From DASRFR01 sp035651455 (GTDB lineage Bacteria; Acidobacteriota; Terriglobia; Terriglobales; Acidobacteriaceae), in NCBI GenBank assembly GCA_035651455.1, contig DASRFR010000029.1:1-64000 (forward strand): DNA of 64,000 nucleotides, written 5' to 3'. The notes below the pieces were generated by a model that had not been told where the DNA came from, searched no databases, and saw only the letters and a program-made list of their open reading frames with translations. A program made the translations under genes and the position numbers. Shown in pieces: positions 27,015 to 35,320 of the stretch; positions within the stretch are counted from its first letter, which is position 1, and every line of letters starts with the position of its first letter.

Positions 27015-27362
27015 TTGAATACGCGCGTTCGCATCTCGACAGCTTTCTTTGTACTCGCGGGAGTGATTTTGCTGGCCGGCTGTCCATCGCACGTCAGCAT
27101 TGCCAAAATTAACCAAGATCCCGGGCGCTACGCCGGCAAAGAAGTTACGATAGCCGGACATGTGAATGACTCCTACGGAGCCTTGGGCAGCGGGGTGTTC
27201 CAGATCGATGACGGAACAGGCACCATGTGGGTATATAGCTCAGGATTTGGCATGCCCAGCAACGGGAGTAAGGTAGCTGTAACCGGAAGCGTGACGCAGG
27301 GCTTTAGCTTTGCCGGGCGCAGCTTCGCCACGATCATCAAAGAAACGCAGCGAAGGCATTGA
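27015..27362 (+). CDS. Lipoprotein with OB-fold-like domain
   Basis: This protein has 115 residues from TTG 27015; CAGGAG at 27003-27008 is ideally placed and the frame upstream has no better start. The lipobox VILLAGC puts the lipidated Cys at about residue 25. The mature part reads NQDPGRYAGKEVTIAGHVND...FQIDDGTGTMWVYS, the usual layout of the tRNA_anti-like/OB-fold domains found in bacterial periplasmic proteins. It ends KETQRRH. Binding to a ligand or nucleic acid is not implied by the fold alone. Confidence 0.8.
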   Translation: MNTRVRISTAFFVLAGVILLAGCPSHVSIAKINQDPGRYAGKEVTIAGHVNDSYGALGSGVFQIDDGTGTMWVYSSGFGMPSNGSKVAVTGSVTQGFSFAGRSFATIIKETQRRH

Positions 27363-27494
27363 GGCGCAGCCCTGAAACCAAAGGCGCGTTTGGGCATTTG
27401 TGTAGGAGGGCAATGTGTAGGAGATCGGGAGCCTTGGAAAGGTCTTCCTTGTCACTTAAGGGCCCAGGAACTTAACCCACGTGGGCCTAGAGAC

Positions 27495-27531
27495 AAAAAA
27501 CAGACCGGGAGGTTGGTGCGACCTCCCGGTC
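27495..27531 (-). terminator. Orphan minus-strand terminator 1
   Basis: The perfect 11-bp stem GACCGGGAGGT/ACCTCCCGGTC has a 7-nt loop. Read on the minus strand it is followed by TGTTTTTTG. No minus-strand gene precedes it, which suggests a small non-coding transcript from the right. Confidence 0.6.
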
Positions 27532-27803
27532 GGGCCCGCTTGGGGCGGGCCAGTGCGGCGGAGAGAACAGGTACATATCAGGGACGCTTCAGGGAGCCGC
27601 TTTCCTAACAAGCCGCAGCATTCTGCGGCTGAACTGCGAGTTTTATGATCTGCGGACATTCCGATTTACCGGCTCTGCGCGCTGGCTAACACCCCCCGCA
27701 GGAAGAGGGAATGTCCAAGATGAAAGAAATTGCACACCTTGGACGATGGGCTCGCGGCCATCAGATGGCCTGCTGGTAGGCATGCACGAAGATTCAGGGC
27801 AAA

Positions 27804-27831
27804 TAAAAACCGGGGCTTCGTCAACCCCGGT
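27804..27831 (-). terminator. Orphan minus-strand terminator 2
   Basis: The 7-bp stem ACCGGGG/CCCCGGT has a 9-nt loop and is followed on the minus strand by TTTTTATTTG. Again no minus-strand gene lies upstream before the divergent sigma-factor gene. Confidence 0.5.
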
Positions 27832-28045
27832 GCTCCCCCCGCACCGCTTACTGTTATGCACTCGTCGGTTAGCGGGATTTTGAGTGTTAGACGATGCAGT
27901 CCGCGCCTTTGCTAACAACAAAAAATATTTCTTTCGACGCTCACAAACCCCTTGTAGCTGGTGTATATAGAAGGCTGGCTTTTCTGCGGCCATCCCGGGG
28001 TGGGAGCGCCGCTGGTTTCAATCCCAGAGTTTTTCACGCGTCCTC

Positions 28046-28615
28046 ATGGAAGAGACTCAAGCCGTAGGTCTGTCACCGGCGTTTGGTCTGGAACAGGTCC
28101 AGGACCATCGCAGAACCGAGCCGTTGGAGAATTCGATCGTGGATCTATACGCCACGATGCGACCCTCGCTGGTCGGCTACGCCTACCACATTGTTGGCCG
28201 GTCGGGGGACGCCGAGGACCTGGTTCAGATCGCCTTTCTTAAGCTCTTCGACCAACTCCAGCGCTGTGCCCAGATCGAAAATGTCCGGAGCTGGCTCTAC
28301 CGCGTTATCCACAACGAGGCCATCGATCAACTGCGGCATGAAGGCAAGCATGAGTCGGCGGTGACCACGTGGATGGCTGAGCGCGTTCGCACCGAAGTGA
28401 CGCGCTCCACGGAAGAGGAGTTCATACAGAAGCAACATATCGCCGCTTCGCTCGAGTCCCTGAATACTCGCGAACGAAGCTGCCTTGTACTCCGTGCTGA
28501 AGGACTGAGCTACCGTGAAATATCGGCAATCCTGGCGATCAGTGAAAAGGCGGTAAGCGTTTACCTGGCCCGCGGGCTCAAAAAACTTGAAGGGCTCAAT
28601 GAAGCGCAGGCCTGA
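28046..28615 (+). CDS. ECF-type sigma-70 family sigma factor
   Basis: This 189-residue protein has region 2 at about 34-103 (GYAYHIVGRSGDAEDLVQIAFLKLFDQL, then VRSWLYRVIHNEAIDQLRHE) and region 4 at about 133-183 (LNTRERSCLVLRAEGLSYREISAILAISEKAVSVYLARG). There is no region 1.1 or 3, so it is an extracytoplasmic-function sigma factor. It overlaps by 17 bp the next gene, which encodes a zinc-finger membrane protein; this is the standard sigma/anti-sigma pairing. Target promoters are unknown but probably include its own and that of the receptor that follows. Confidence 0.92.
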   Translation: MEETQAVGLSPAFGLEQVQDHRRTEPLENSIVDLYATMRPSLVGYAYHIVGRSGDAEDLVQIAFLKLFDQLQRCAQIENVRSWLYRVIHNEAIDQLRHEGKHESAVTTWMAERVRTEVTRSTEEEFIQKQHIAASLESLNTRERSCLVLRAEGLSYREISAILAISEKAVSVYLARGLKKLEGLNEAQA

Positions 28616-30503
28616 TGGTACGTTTCTGGTCCCTCCTCATCTTACCGACTCCGAGTTGGTCGCATATCTTGACGGAGAACTGCCCCCAGAGGAGAGGGAC
28701 AAGGCCAAAGCTCACCTCGAAAGTTGCTGGACCTGCCGCTCATGGATGAGCGCAATTCAGACGAACATCAACAAATTTGTTCGCGTTCGAAATGGGATGA
28801 CGCCAGAGACTGCGTCGAGCGCCCGCCAGCGGGTGCACCAGTTCCGCGAACGCCTGGCGCGCCATGCGAGCGAGTCCGGCCCGGGGGCGCTCAGTGTATG
28901 GGATCCCCGCAATTGGTTGGGATGGAGGGGCAACTGGAGGGGAATCTTCGCCCAGCAGCGACAGGCGCTCATTGCGGCCGGCGTCGTACTTTGCCTGCTC
29001 GTCGTGATGTTCAGCGACGCGTTGAATACCCGAGTTTCGGCAGACACGGTGTTGCAGCGCGCTGCGACCTCTGAATCCAGCCATCAACCTGGCCCCCTGC
29101 AGGTCACGCGAGCGGCGGTTCGCATTGAGCACATTAATGCTCCACAAAAGATGCAGCGCACGGTCGGAACAGTAACGCTCCTACGCGATTCGCAAAGCCC
29201 GGCGGTGTATGTCAGCGCGGAACTGGCGTCCGGCAAGAGCCACGTGGCGTCTTTGCCAAATGCAAACGAAGCCGGTCCGGAACTGGCAAATATGCTGGCG
29301 GAAGACGCGGGCTTGGAAGCGCCCATTGTGCAGTACCTGGCTGCGCAAAAATGGTTCCCTGATGTTTCCGCAAGAGAATTCCAGAAGCTGATCGCTGGGC
29401 GTAACCAATCCGAAAGCTCCGCCAAAAAGAGCGATGGCGGATTCGAGCTGCACTATCCCTTTTCTGCCGGACATTTCTCCGGGATCAGTGAGGCCCGGAT
29501 GATGGTCGATGCTCACGATTACACGCCGCTCTCGGTAAGCATTTTCAGCCAGCGCGACGGTGGAGAATACAGGTTCACTCGAACCTCCTATTCATTCGAG
29601 CGGCGCACGACGGAGTTGGCGCGGCTCTTCTATCCGATGGAAACACAGACAACGCGCGCACATGCAGAGCCTCCATCGATAACCAAGGCGAGGCCGCTTT
29701 CCTATCTCAACTCGCACGCCAGTGATGCGGAAGTTGCCGTTGCCGAAGCGCTACACACCGTGGATGCCTGCCTCGGTGAGGAAGTCAACATTTTTCCTAT
29801 GTCCGACGGGTCCCTCCTGGTGCAAGGGTTGGTCGACAAGCCGGAGCGCCGCAACGCGATTCGCCAGGCATTGCGGCGGGCAGACGTGAACCTGCGGGTG
29901 GAAATCTATCTTCCCCGAGAATTAACAAGCGGGTCGGAGTTGTACAATCCACCCGATCCCCTGGCTGAAACCGAGTCGGCGGGTGTGTCTTCGGCTGGAG
30001 ATACGACGCTCGCGGACCTCTCGAGCGGACGAATTCCGCTCTACGATCAACTGTACCGACACTTCGCCAAACGAAACATACCCGAGGAGGAGACAGCCAA
30101 GCAGATCAACGCCTTCTCCAACGAGGTGGTTACGCTGGCGCGCCAAACCTTCCTGCACGCCTGGGCACTACGGCGGCTGGAACGGGAATTTTCGCTGGAA
30201 CGAACCCCTGGCTTGGCGCCGCCCGCCCTGGCCCGAGTCGAGCGGATGCGGGAAGATCACCGCCGCTGGATTTCGACGATTTCGCATCAACAGGCGCAGA
30301 TGCTGAGCGAATTGCCGGGAGTATCGGGCATCGCGACAGCCGATGCAAACTCCAGCGGGACGCAGGACAGCGAAGCGCTGCTGCGCCTGGCGCATGAGCA
30401 GAATGACCTCGTCCGCTCACTTTTTACCACTTCCACACCGCGTCCGGTAGCGGCGGGCAGCCTCGTCCGACTGCTCTCGGTATTGCGGCGGATGGGCGCC
30501 TGA
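28599..30503 (+). CDS. Membrane-bound anti-sigma-like protein with zf-HC2 and large extracytoplasmic part
   Basis: This protein has 634 residues from ATG 28599, inside the sigma gene; a TTG at 28587 is also possible. A putative zinc finger lies at 39-46 (His39-x3-Cys43-x2-Cys46), the ZAS signature of anti-sigma factors. One transmembrane helix sits at about 123-140. The remaining 490 residues lie outside the cytoplasm and are mostly alpha/beta without a recognised domain. Typical anti-sigma factors are 80-300 residues, so the sensor part is unusually large. By position it should hold the ECF sigma factor inactive until an envelope signal; this is inferred. Confidence 0.8.
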   Translation: MKRRPDGTFLVPPHLTDSELVAYLDGELPPEERDKAKAHLESCWTCRSWMSAIQTNINKFVRVRNGMTPETASSARQRVHQFRERLARHASESGPGALSVWDPRNWLGWRGNWRGIFAQQRQALIAAGVVLCLLVVMFSDALNTRVSADTVLQRAATSESSHQPGPLQVTRAAVRIEHINAPQKMQRTVGTVTLLRDSQSPAVYVSAELASGKSHVASLPNANEAGPELANMLAEDAGLEAPIVQYLAAQKWFPDVSAREFQKLIAGRNQSESSAKKSDGGFELHYPFSAGHFSGISEARMMVDAHDYTPLSVSIFSQRDGGEYRFTRTSYSFERRTTELARLFYPMETQTTRAHAEPPSITKARPLSYLNSHASDAEVAVAEALHTVDACLGEEVNIFPMSDGSLLVQGLVDKPERRNAIRQALRRADVNLRVEIYLPRELTSGSELYNPPDPLAETESAGVSSAGDTTLADLSSGRIPLYDQLYRHFAKRNIPEEETAKQINAFSNEVVTLARQTFLHAWALRRLEREFSLERTPGLAPPALARVERMREDHRRWISTISHQQAQMLSELPGVSGIATADANSSGTQDSEALLRLAHEQNDLVRSLFTTSTPRPVAAGSLVRLLSVLRRMGA

Positions 30504-30651
30504 CACGGTGTCCGCGGAGGGTTCGCGGCAACACAAGACTTCAGCGAACCGCCCGTCCGTCAAGCCAAATGCCCTGAGGATTAACCCCAAGCAGGCCAGA
30601 GTTGCATGGTATCCTTTGAACCAACGCTGGTACGCGGGTTTGGCTTCCTCC

Positions 30652-33600
30652 ATGGCGTACGGGTTCCGCTCCTTCTCACCGAAATTGTCTAAGCTGCTGG
30701 TCTGGTCGGCCATGCTCTTGCCCTTGACCTGCGCACCGAGCCACGCGCAGCGCGCCACCATTTCTGGAACCATTACCGACCAGCACGGAGCCGTGATTCC
30801 AGAAGTAAAAATAACTCTTCTCAACCTGGATCAAGGTCTCAAACGCGAGACCACTACTAATGCCGAGGGCCTTTTCGTCGCACCGTGGTTACAGCCGGGG
30901 GCGTATGTAGTCACTGCGCAAAAAGTGGGCTTCGCGGTTGCTGAGTTGAAAGATGTGCTCGTACACGTGGGTGACGTTCGAGGACTGAGAATGGTGCTCC
31001 AGGTTGGCGTGGCTCCGGTGGAGATAGAAGTGCGTGCGCAGGATGCCGGCGTAGAAACCGTTAGCCCGGCACTGGGCAAGGTGGTCACTGGGGACGTGAT
31101 CCGCAATGCACCCCTGAACGGGAGAAACGTTCTAGACTTGGCAATTCTGCAGCCGGGGGTCACCCCAACCGATTTGGATGATTCGAGTCCGGGCGGCTAT
31201 ACCATTGCCGGCGGCCGAAGCGACTCCATTACTTACCTGCTAAATGGCGGACTGAATAACGATCTCATCGACAACCGTGTCGTCTACGATCCGAATCCCG
31301 ACACCATCGCCGAGTTCCGCATCCTGACCAGCAACTACCCTGCGGAGTACGGGCGCAACTCCGGGGGCATTATCAGCATGGTCACGAAGTCGGGTACTAA
31401 TCAGTACCACGGCAGTGCTTTCGACTTTCTGCGCAACGATGCTTTGGATGCCAATTCGTTTTTCAATAAGAATGACCCCAATAACCTGTTGCCGCGCGAC
31501 GTGCTGAAGCGCAATCAGTTCGGCGGAACAATCGGGGGGCCCCTCACGGTTCCACACGTCGTCAATGGCGAGGACCGCATGTTCTTCTTCGCCGGATACC
31601 AGGGTCAGCGGCAAAGGCAGACGCAGTCCATTCACAACGTCGTCACGTTCACTCCGGCGGAACTGGGAGGCGACTTTTCGCACGCCGGACCCGGCGGGAC
31701 GCCAGAGCCTAACGTGGTGTGTTACCTGACAGGCTTCTTTCCCGATGGAAGCGGATGTGCCCAGGATAGCGGCGGCAGATCGGTCGCTGGAATCGCGCAC
31801 ACTTTCTTTCAGCCCAATGCAAACCTGGCGAAGCAGGCTATTATTGATCCGACGCGGATTAACAGCGTAGCGAAGAATTATGTAGCTGCCGGGCTGATCC
31901 CCACGTCCCCCACTGGGCAACTCAGTTCGCAAGCGGCGAACACATTCAACCGCGATGAACTGACTACGAAATTTGATTTTTCGTTGAGTTCAAAAGATCG
32001 TCTGGCGGTAACCCTTGGACGTGATCGAACCTACGTCCTCGAACCGTTTCCGTTCGCCGGAACGGATGTCTCGGGCTACCCTGTCAGCAGTCACTTCAGC
32101 GACTGGTTTTCGACATTCGCATATACGAGGACCATCTCTCCGAACCTGCTTAACGAGTTAAGCTTTACCGCGCAACGGACGCGCGGCGACAGCGACATTC
32201 CCGCGAGAAACCTACCCACCCCGGCGGCCCTAGGCATCGGAATCACACCTGACATTTCCACCGGCCCAACGTTCCTTAATTTCGATTCGGGATTGTCCCT
32301 GGGCTTCAGCGTCGAGGGCCCACAGCATATTGTTGACAACACCTTCGTTTACTCTGACACACTCACCTGGGTACGTGGAACGCACAATCTTAAGTTTGGA
32401 GGCGAGTTCTCCGCCTTCCAGGACAACACCCAGTTTGCGTTCACGGTCGATGGAATGTTCGAATTCTTTGGTCCGGGAGGCATCGGGTCACAGAATTCGT
32501 TTGCCGATTTTCTCCTCGGAATTCCCACCGCATTCATCCAGTCGCCGGACGCCTCGTCCAACATACGGTCGAAATACACCGACGCCTTCGCACAGGACGA
32601 ATGGCACGTCCGCAAGAATCTGGTGCTAACGACTGGCCTTCGCTACGAGTTCAGCACCCCGAAGGTGGACAACAAGGGGCGCACGTTCTCGATCATCCCC
32701 GGAGAGCAATCTCGAGTCTTCGTGCACGCGCCGGTTGGAATGGTGTTCCCGGGCGATCGTGGCGCGCCGCGCGGGGTCAATTTTTCAGACGAGCGCAACT
32801 GGGCTCCGCGTTTCGGATTCGCCTGGACGCCCTTCAATAGTAGTAAAACCAGTGTGCGCGGCGGTTTTGGACTTTTCTATGACATCTTGAAGGGCGAGGA
32901 CAACCTGCAGTTCAATGGTAAGCCTCCGTTCTACTCAAGCGTGGGATTCGGATTTCTGCCGCTTGCAGGAAATCCGTCCAATCAAGTCAACTATATGACG
33001 CAGCCATTTGCGGCTGCAGGAGTGCCGAACCCGTTTCCCTCTTCGCCACCGCCGTCGAGCATCGATTTCGCGGCGGCCGGCTTTCTGCCGATTGGCGCTT
33101 CCAACAACGTGTACGTTGTCGATCCGAATCTTCGCACTCCTTACACCTATCACTACAACCTGAGCTTGCAGCAGGAGGTACTGTCGCGCACAGTGCTGGA
33201 AGCCAGCTACGTCGGCAGCAGCGCGCATGGCCTGACGTCTTTGGTCGATGTTAATCCATTTATCATTGGTACCAGCAATCGTATTCTTAACCTCACGCCA
33301 GGAAACAGCACCTGCACCTTCACGTCCGGCCTATGCAGCTTCGGAACTATTCGCGAGTTCCGCAACGATACTAATGCCAGTTACAACAGCATGGAATTGA
33401 GCTTGCAAAAGGAGTTCGGGGACGCCGGCATTTTTGGGCGTTCTTACTTCACCCTGGCGTACACGGTCGGGCACAACATCGACAATGCCTCGGGCTTTCG
33501 GAACCGCAACAGCGCAGTGCCCTACTACAACCCACAATTGTTCCGCGCTTCAGCCGATACGGATATTCGCCACCGCATCATGTTCAGTGGAGGATGGGAA

Positions 33601-34149
33601 TTGCCGGTCGAACGAATCTCTCCATCGGCGCCGCGCCGGCTGACAAGAGGCTGGAGTCTGTTCCCCATCCTGAGTTGGCGCAGCGGGCTTCCCCTGGATG
33701 TTTTCGCAAACTTGCCGGGCAGTTTTGACTTCCGTACTCCAGGCCCTTCGGGTGCCGGGGACCCGGACCTGGTGAGAGCGAACCTGACCGGACCCATACG
33801 CACCTTCGACCCCCACGCACAGCACACCTTCGCGGGTCAGTCCGGGAATTACAGTTTCGATCCCACCAGCTTCAGCAATACAGGTTATCCGGCAACTCCG
33901 AGCTACGGGACCCTACCAAGAAATTATTTTCGTGGGCCGGGTGTGTTCAACGTCAACTTGGCATTTTCCAAAACCACTCCGATTACCGGGGACAGGCTGA
34001 AGCTGGAGTTTCGAGCCGACTTCTTCAACTTGCTCAATCACGCAGAGTTTCTCAATCCAAACACCAATATCAACGATCCCAATTTTGGGAAAGTTCAAGA
34101 CACGTATCCCCCTCGGATTATTCAACTGGCGATGCGCCTGATGTTTTGA
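30652..34149 (+). CDS. TonB-dependent receptor-like outer membrane protein
   Basis: This protein has 1165 residues from ATG 30652, where a normal signal peptide begins (SKLLVWSAMLLPLTCAPSHAQ); the frame extends to GTG 30508, giving an implausible 48-residue extension. A carboxypeptidase-regulatory-like Ig domain (about 34-115, ISGTITDQHGAVIPEVKITL) is followed by a plug with LNGRNVLDLAILQPGV and NSGGIISMVTKSGTNQYHG. A long beta-barrel ends in aromatic IIQLAMRLMF. This layout is characteristic of acidobacterial OmpA-like/TonB receptors, often linked to oligosaccharide or polymer use. No TonB box can be assigned with certainty. It directly follows the sigma/anti-sigma pair. Confidence 0.88.
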   Translation: MAYGFRSFSPKLSKLLVWSAMLLPLTCAPSHAQRATISGTITDQHGAVIPEVKITLLNLDQGLKRETTTNAEGLFVAPWLQPGAYVVTAQKVGFAVAELKDVLVHVGDVRGLRMVLQVGVAPVEIEVRAQDAGVETVSPALGKVVTGDVIRNAPLNGRNVLDLAILQPGVTPTDLDDSSPGGYTIAGGRSDSITYLLNGGLNNDLIDNRVVYDPNPDTIAEFRILTSNYPAEYGRNSGGIISMVTKSGTNQYHGSAFDFLRNDALDANSFFNKNDPNNLLPRDVLKRNQFGGTIGGPLTVPHVVNGEDRMFFFAGYQGQRQRQTQSIHNVVTFTPAELGGDFSHAGPGGTPEPNVVCYLTGFFPDGSGCAQDSGGRSVAGIAHTFFQPNANLAKQAIIDPTRINSVAKNYVAAGLIPTSPTGQLSSQAANTFNRDELTTKFDFSLSSKDRLAVTLGRDRTYVLEPFPFAGTDVSGYPVSSHFSDWFSTFAYTRTISPNLLNELSFTAQRTRGDSDIPARNLPTPAALGIGITPDISTGPTFLNFDSGLSLGFSVEGPQHIVDNTFVYSDTLTWVRGTHNLKFGGEFSAFQDNTQFAFTVDGMFEFFGPGGIGSQNSFADFLLGIPTAFIQSPDASSNIRSKYTDAFAQDEWHVRKNLVLTTGLRYEFSTPKVDNKGRTFSIIPGEQSRVFVHAPVGMVFPGDRGAPRGVNFSDERNWAPRFGFAWTPFNSSKTSVRGGFGLFYDILKGEDNLQFNGKPPFYSSVGFGFLPLAGNPSNQVNYMTQPFAAAGVPNPFPSSPPPSSIDFAAAGFLPIGASNNVYVVDPNLRTPYTYHYNLSLQQEVLSRTVLEASYVGSSAHGLTSLVDVNPFIIGTSNRILNLTPGNSTCTFTSGLCSFGTIREFRNDTNASYNSMELSLQKEFGDAGIFGRSYFTLAYTVGHNIDNASGFRNRNSAVPYYNPQLFRASADTDIRHRIMFSGGWELPVERISPSAPRRLTRGWSLFPILSWRSGLPLDVFANLPGSFDFRTPGPSGAGDPDLVRANLTGPIRTFDPHAQHTFAGQSGNYSFDPTSFSNTGYPATPSYGTLPRNYFRGPGVFNVNLAFSKTTPITGDRLKLEFRADFFNLLNHAEFLNPNTNINDPNFGKVQDTYPPRIIQLAMRLMF

Positions 34150-34192
34150 GCCCGACGCCGCAGGGGACAACGCTGGCGCACACCTGACAAAT

Positions 34193-35224
34193 TTATTTGC
34201 TGGTTGCGGCGTTGGAACGAGTCGTAACGTGATCGAGCCGGGCGAGAACTTCCCTGGCCTTGGGCGCCAGGGGATCGTCAGGGAAATCTTTCAAGAACGC
34301 CTTCAGCTCACCCGTCGCTTGCGAGTTCTTCTGCTGCATCAAGTACAAGTTCACTAGTTCCAGATGGACCCGGGACATCCTGGGATCGATTTGCAGCGCC
34401 TGGTGGAGAGCTCGCTCGGCATCCTGGAATCTGCCGGTTCGTTCGTAGATTGACCCGAGGACGAACTGGCCTACCGCGGAGGTGGGATCGCGGCGCAGTC
34501 CTTCCTCAACATTCTTCATGGCATCGTCATAGTGCTTGGTGAGCAGGAAGACGTTCGCCAGGTTCAGGTGACCCTCAGCATCGCTCTGGTTCAGGCGAAT
34601 GGCCTCCTCGAACTCGTGCTGCGCGGCGGTGAAATCGGCAGAGGCCATGTACACGCGGCCGAGCTCGTTGTGGGCTGGATAAAAATCGGGGGCCAGCTCG
34701 ATGGACTTTTCAAAGTGCTTGATGGCTGAGTCTGTGTTTGAGCTCCGGCTAGCTTCCAATCCTTTGTCGTATTCCTTCACCGCTTTCTTCGGAAATTTCC
34801 GCAGGTACTCGGAGGGGTCAATTACGTTCGGGTTACTGCCCCTTACACGTTCCGCGGACTGATCCGTCTTGGCCAGCTTCTTGGGAGAGAGCGTGATATT
34901 CGCATTCGCGGTTTGCGAGAAGAGCGGATTGAGATCTACGCGAACGCTTACCGGAGCATAATCGTCGTCCTGCACCGCGATTTCGTAGGTGCCCGCTGGA
35001 AGATAGCTGAACCCGAACCGGCCCTGGCCGTCCGTGTAAAGGCTGTTGATGGGCGCTCCCCGGCTTTTCAAGCTGACCAGGATGGGTTTGGGTGGAAATC
35101 CCATGCGCTCCACCGTCACCTCGCCCACAATGTTTCCAACGATGTTTTGGGAGCTTACCAGGCAGGGAAACGACGCTGACATCAGGCAGAGAACGATAAC
35201 GCGGAATAAAGCGCTGAGCCGCAT
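34193..35224 (-). CDS. Secreted TPR protein with carboxypeptidase-regulatory-like domain
   Basis: This 343-residue protein has a signal peptide (about 1-25), then an Ig-like regulatory domain (about 30-115: NIVGEVTVERMGFPPKP, SLYTDGQGRFGFSYLPAGTYEIAVQ) and at least four TPRs from about 155 to 330 (AIKHFEKSIELAPDFYPAHNELGRVY and following). The TPRs suggest a scaffold for envelope complexes. It lies between two receptor genes, converging on the first and downstream of the second. A 26-bp palindrome lies 12 bp before its start codon, possibly an operator or an mRNA hairpin affecting its translation. Confidence 0.82.
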   Translation of the reverse strand: MRLSALFRVIVLCLMSASFPCLVSSQNIVGNIVGEVTVERMGFPPKPILVSLKSRGAPINSLYTDGQGRFGFSYLPAGTYEIAVQDDDYAPVSVRVDLNPLFSQTANANITLSPKKLAKTDQSAERVRGSNPNVIDPSEYLRKFPKKAVKEYDKGLEASRSSNTDSAIKHFEKSIELAPDFYPAHNELGRVYMASADFTAAQHEFEEAIRLNQSDAEGHLNLANVFLLTKHYDDAMKNVEEGLRRDPTSAVGQFVLGSIYERTGRFQDAERALHQALQIDPRMSRVHLELVNLYLMQQKNSQATGELKAFLKDFPDDPLAPKAREVLARLDHVTTRSNAATSK

Positions 35225-35236
35225 GCCTGAGACTTA

Positions 35237-35262
35237 GACGCCCAAACGATCGTTTGGACGTC
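35237..35262. promoter_or_regulatory. 26-bp palindrome before the TPR gene
   Basis: The halves are GACG-C-CCAAACGA and TCGTTTGG-A-CGTC, which match at every pair but one. The 16-bp core CCAAACGA/TCGTTTGG is perfect. It ends 12 bp before the start codon at 35224, a place where a bound repressor or an mRNA stem would block expression. TetR-family operators often look like this, but no TetR gene is in the window. Confidence 0.5.
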
Positions 35263-35272
35263 AGAAAAGATT

Positions 35273-35304
35273 AGGGGCCTGCCCTCGCTTAAGAGCAAGC
35301 CCCT
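35273..35304 (-). terminator. Probable terminator of the large receptor gene
   Basis: Outer stem AGGGGC/GCCCCT has an imperfect inner part and is followed on the minus strand by AATCTTTTCT. It lies 17 bp beyond the stop of the receptor gene at 35321. Confidence 0.5.
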
Positions 35305-35320
35305 GAGAACGAAAGGGTGG

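Larger units (their letters stand above)
27363..28045. other. 683-bp intergenic region rich in hairpins
   Basis: No protein gene is supported on either strand. The region contains a strong minus-strand terminator-like hairpin at 27495-27531, a GGCCCGC/GCGGGCC stem at about 27533-27552, an 8-bp perfect stem with a 4-nt loop at 27611-27630 and a second minus-strand terminator-like hairpin at 27804-27831. The end next to the sigma-factor gene presumably holds its promoter, which I could not define. Confidence 0.5.

Noticed and set aside
27643..27993. A 116-codon minus-strand frame in the hairpin-rich gap
   Set aside because: It reads straight through a terminator-like hairpin, has low-complexity composition and no ribosome site.
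28000..28030. A tRNA-like TTCAATCCC stretch before the sigma factor
   Set aside because: No acceptor stem, D-arm or anticodon arm can be built around it.
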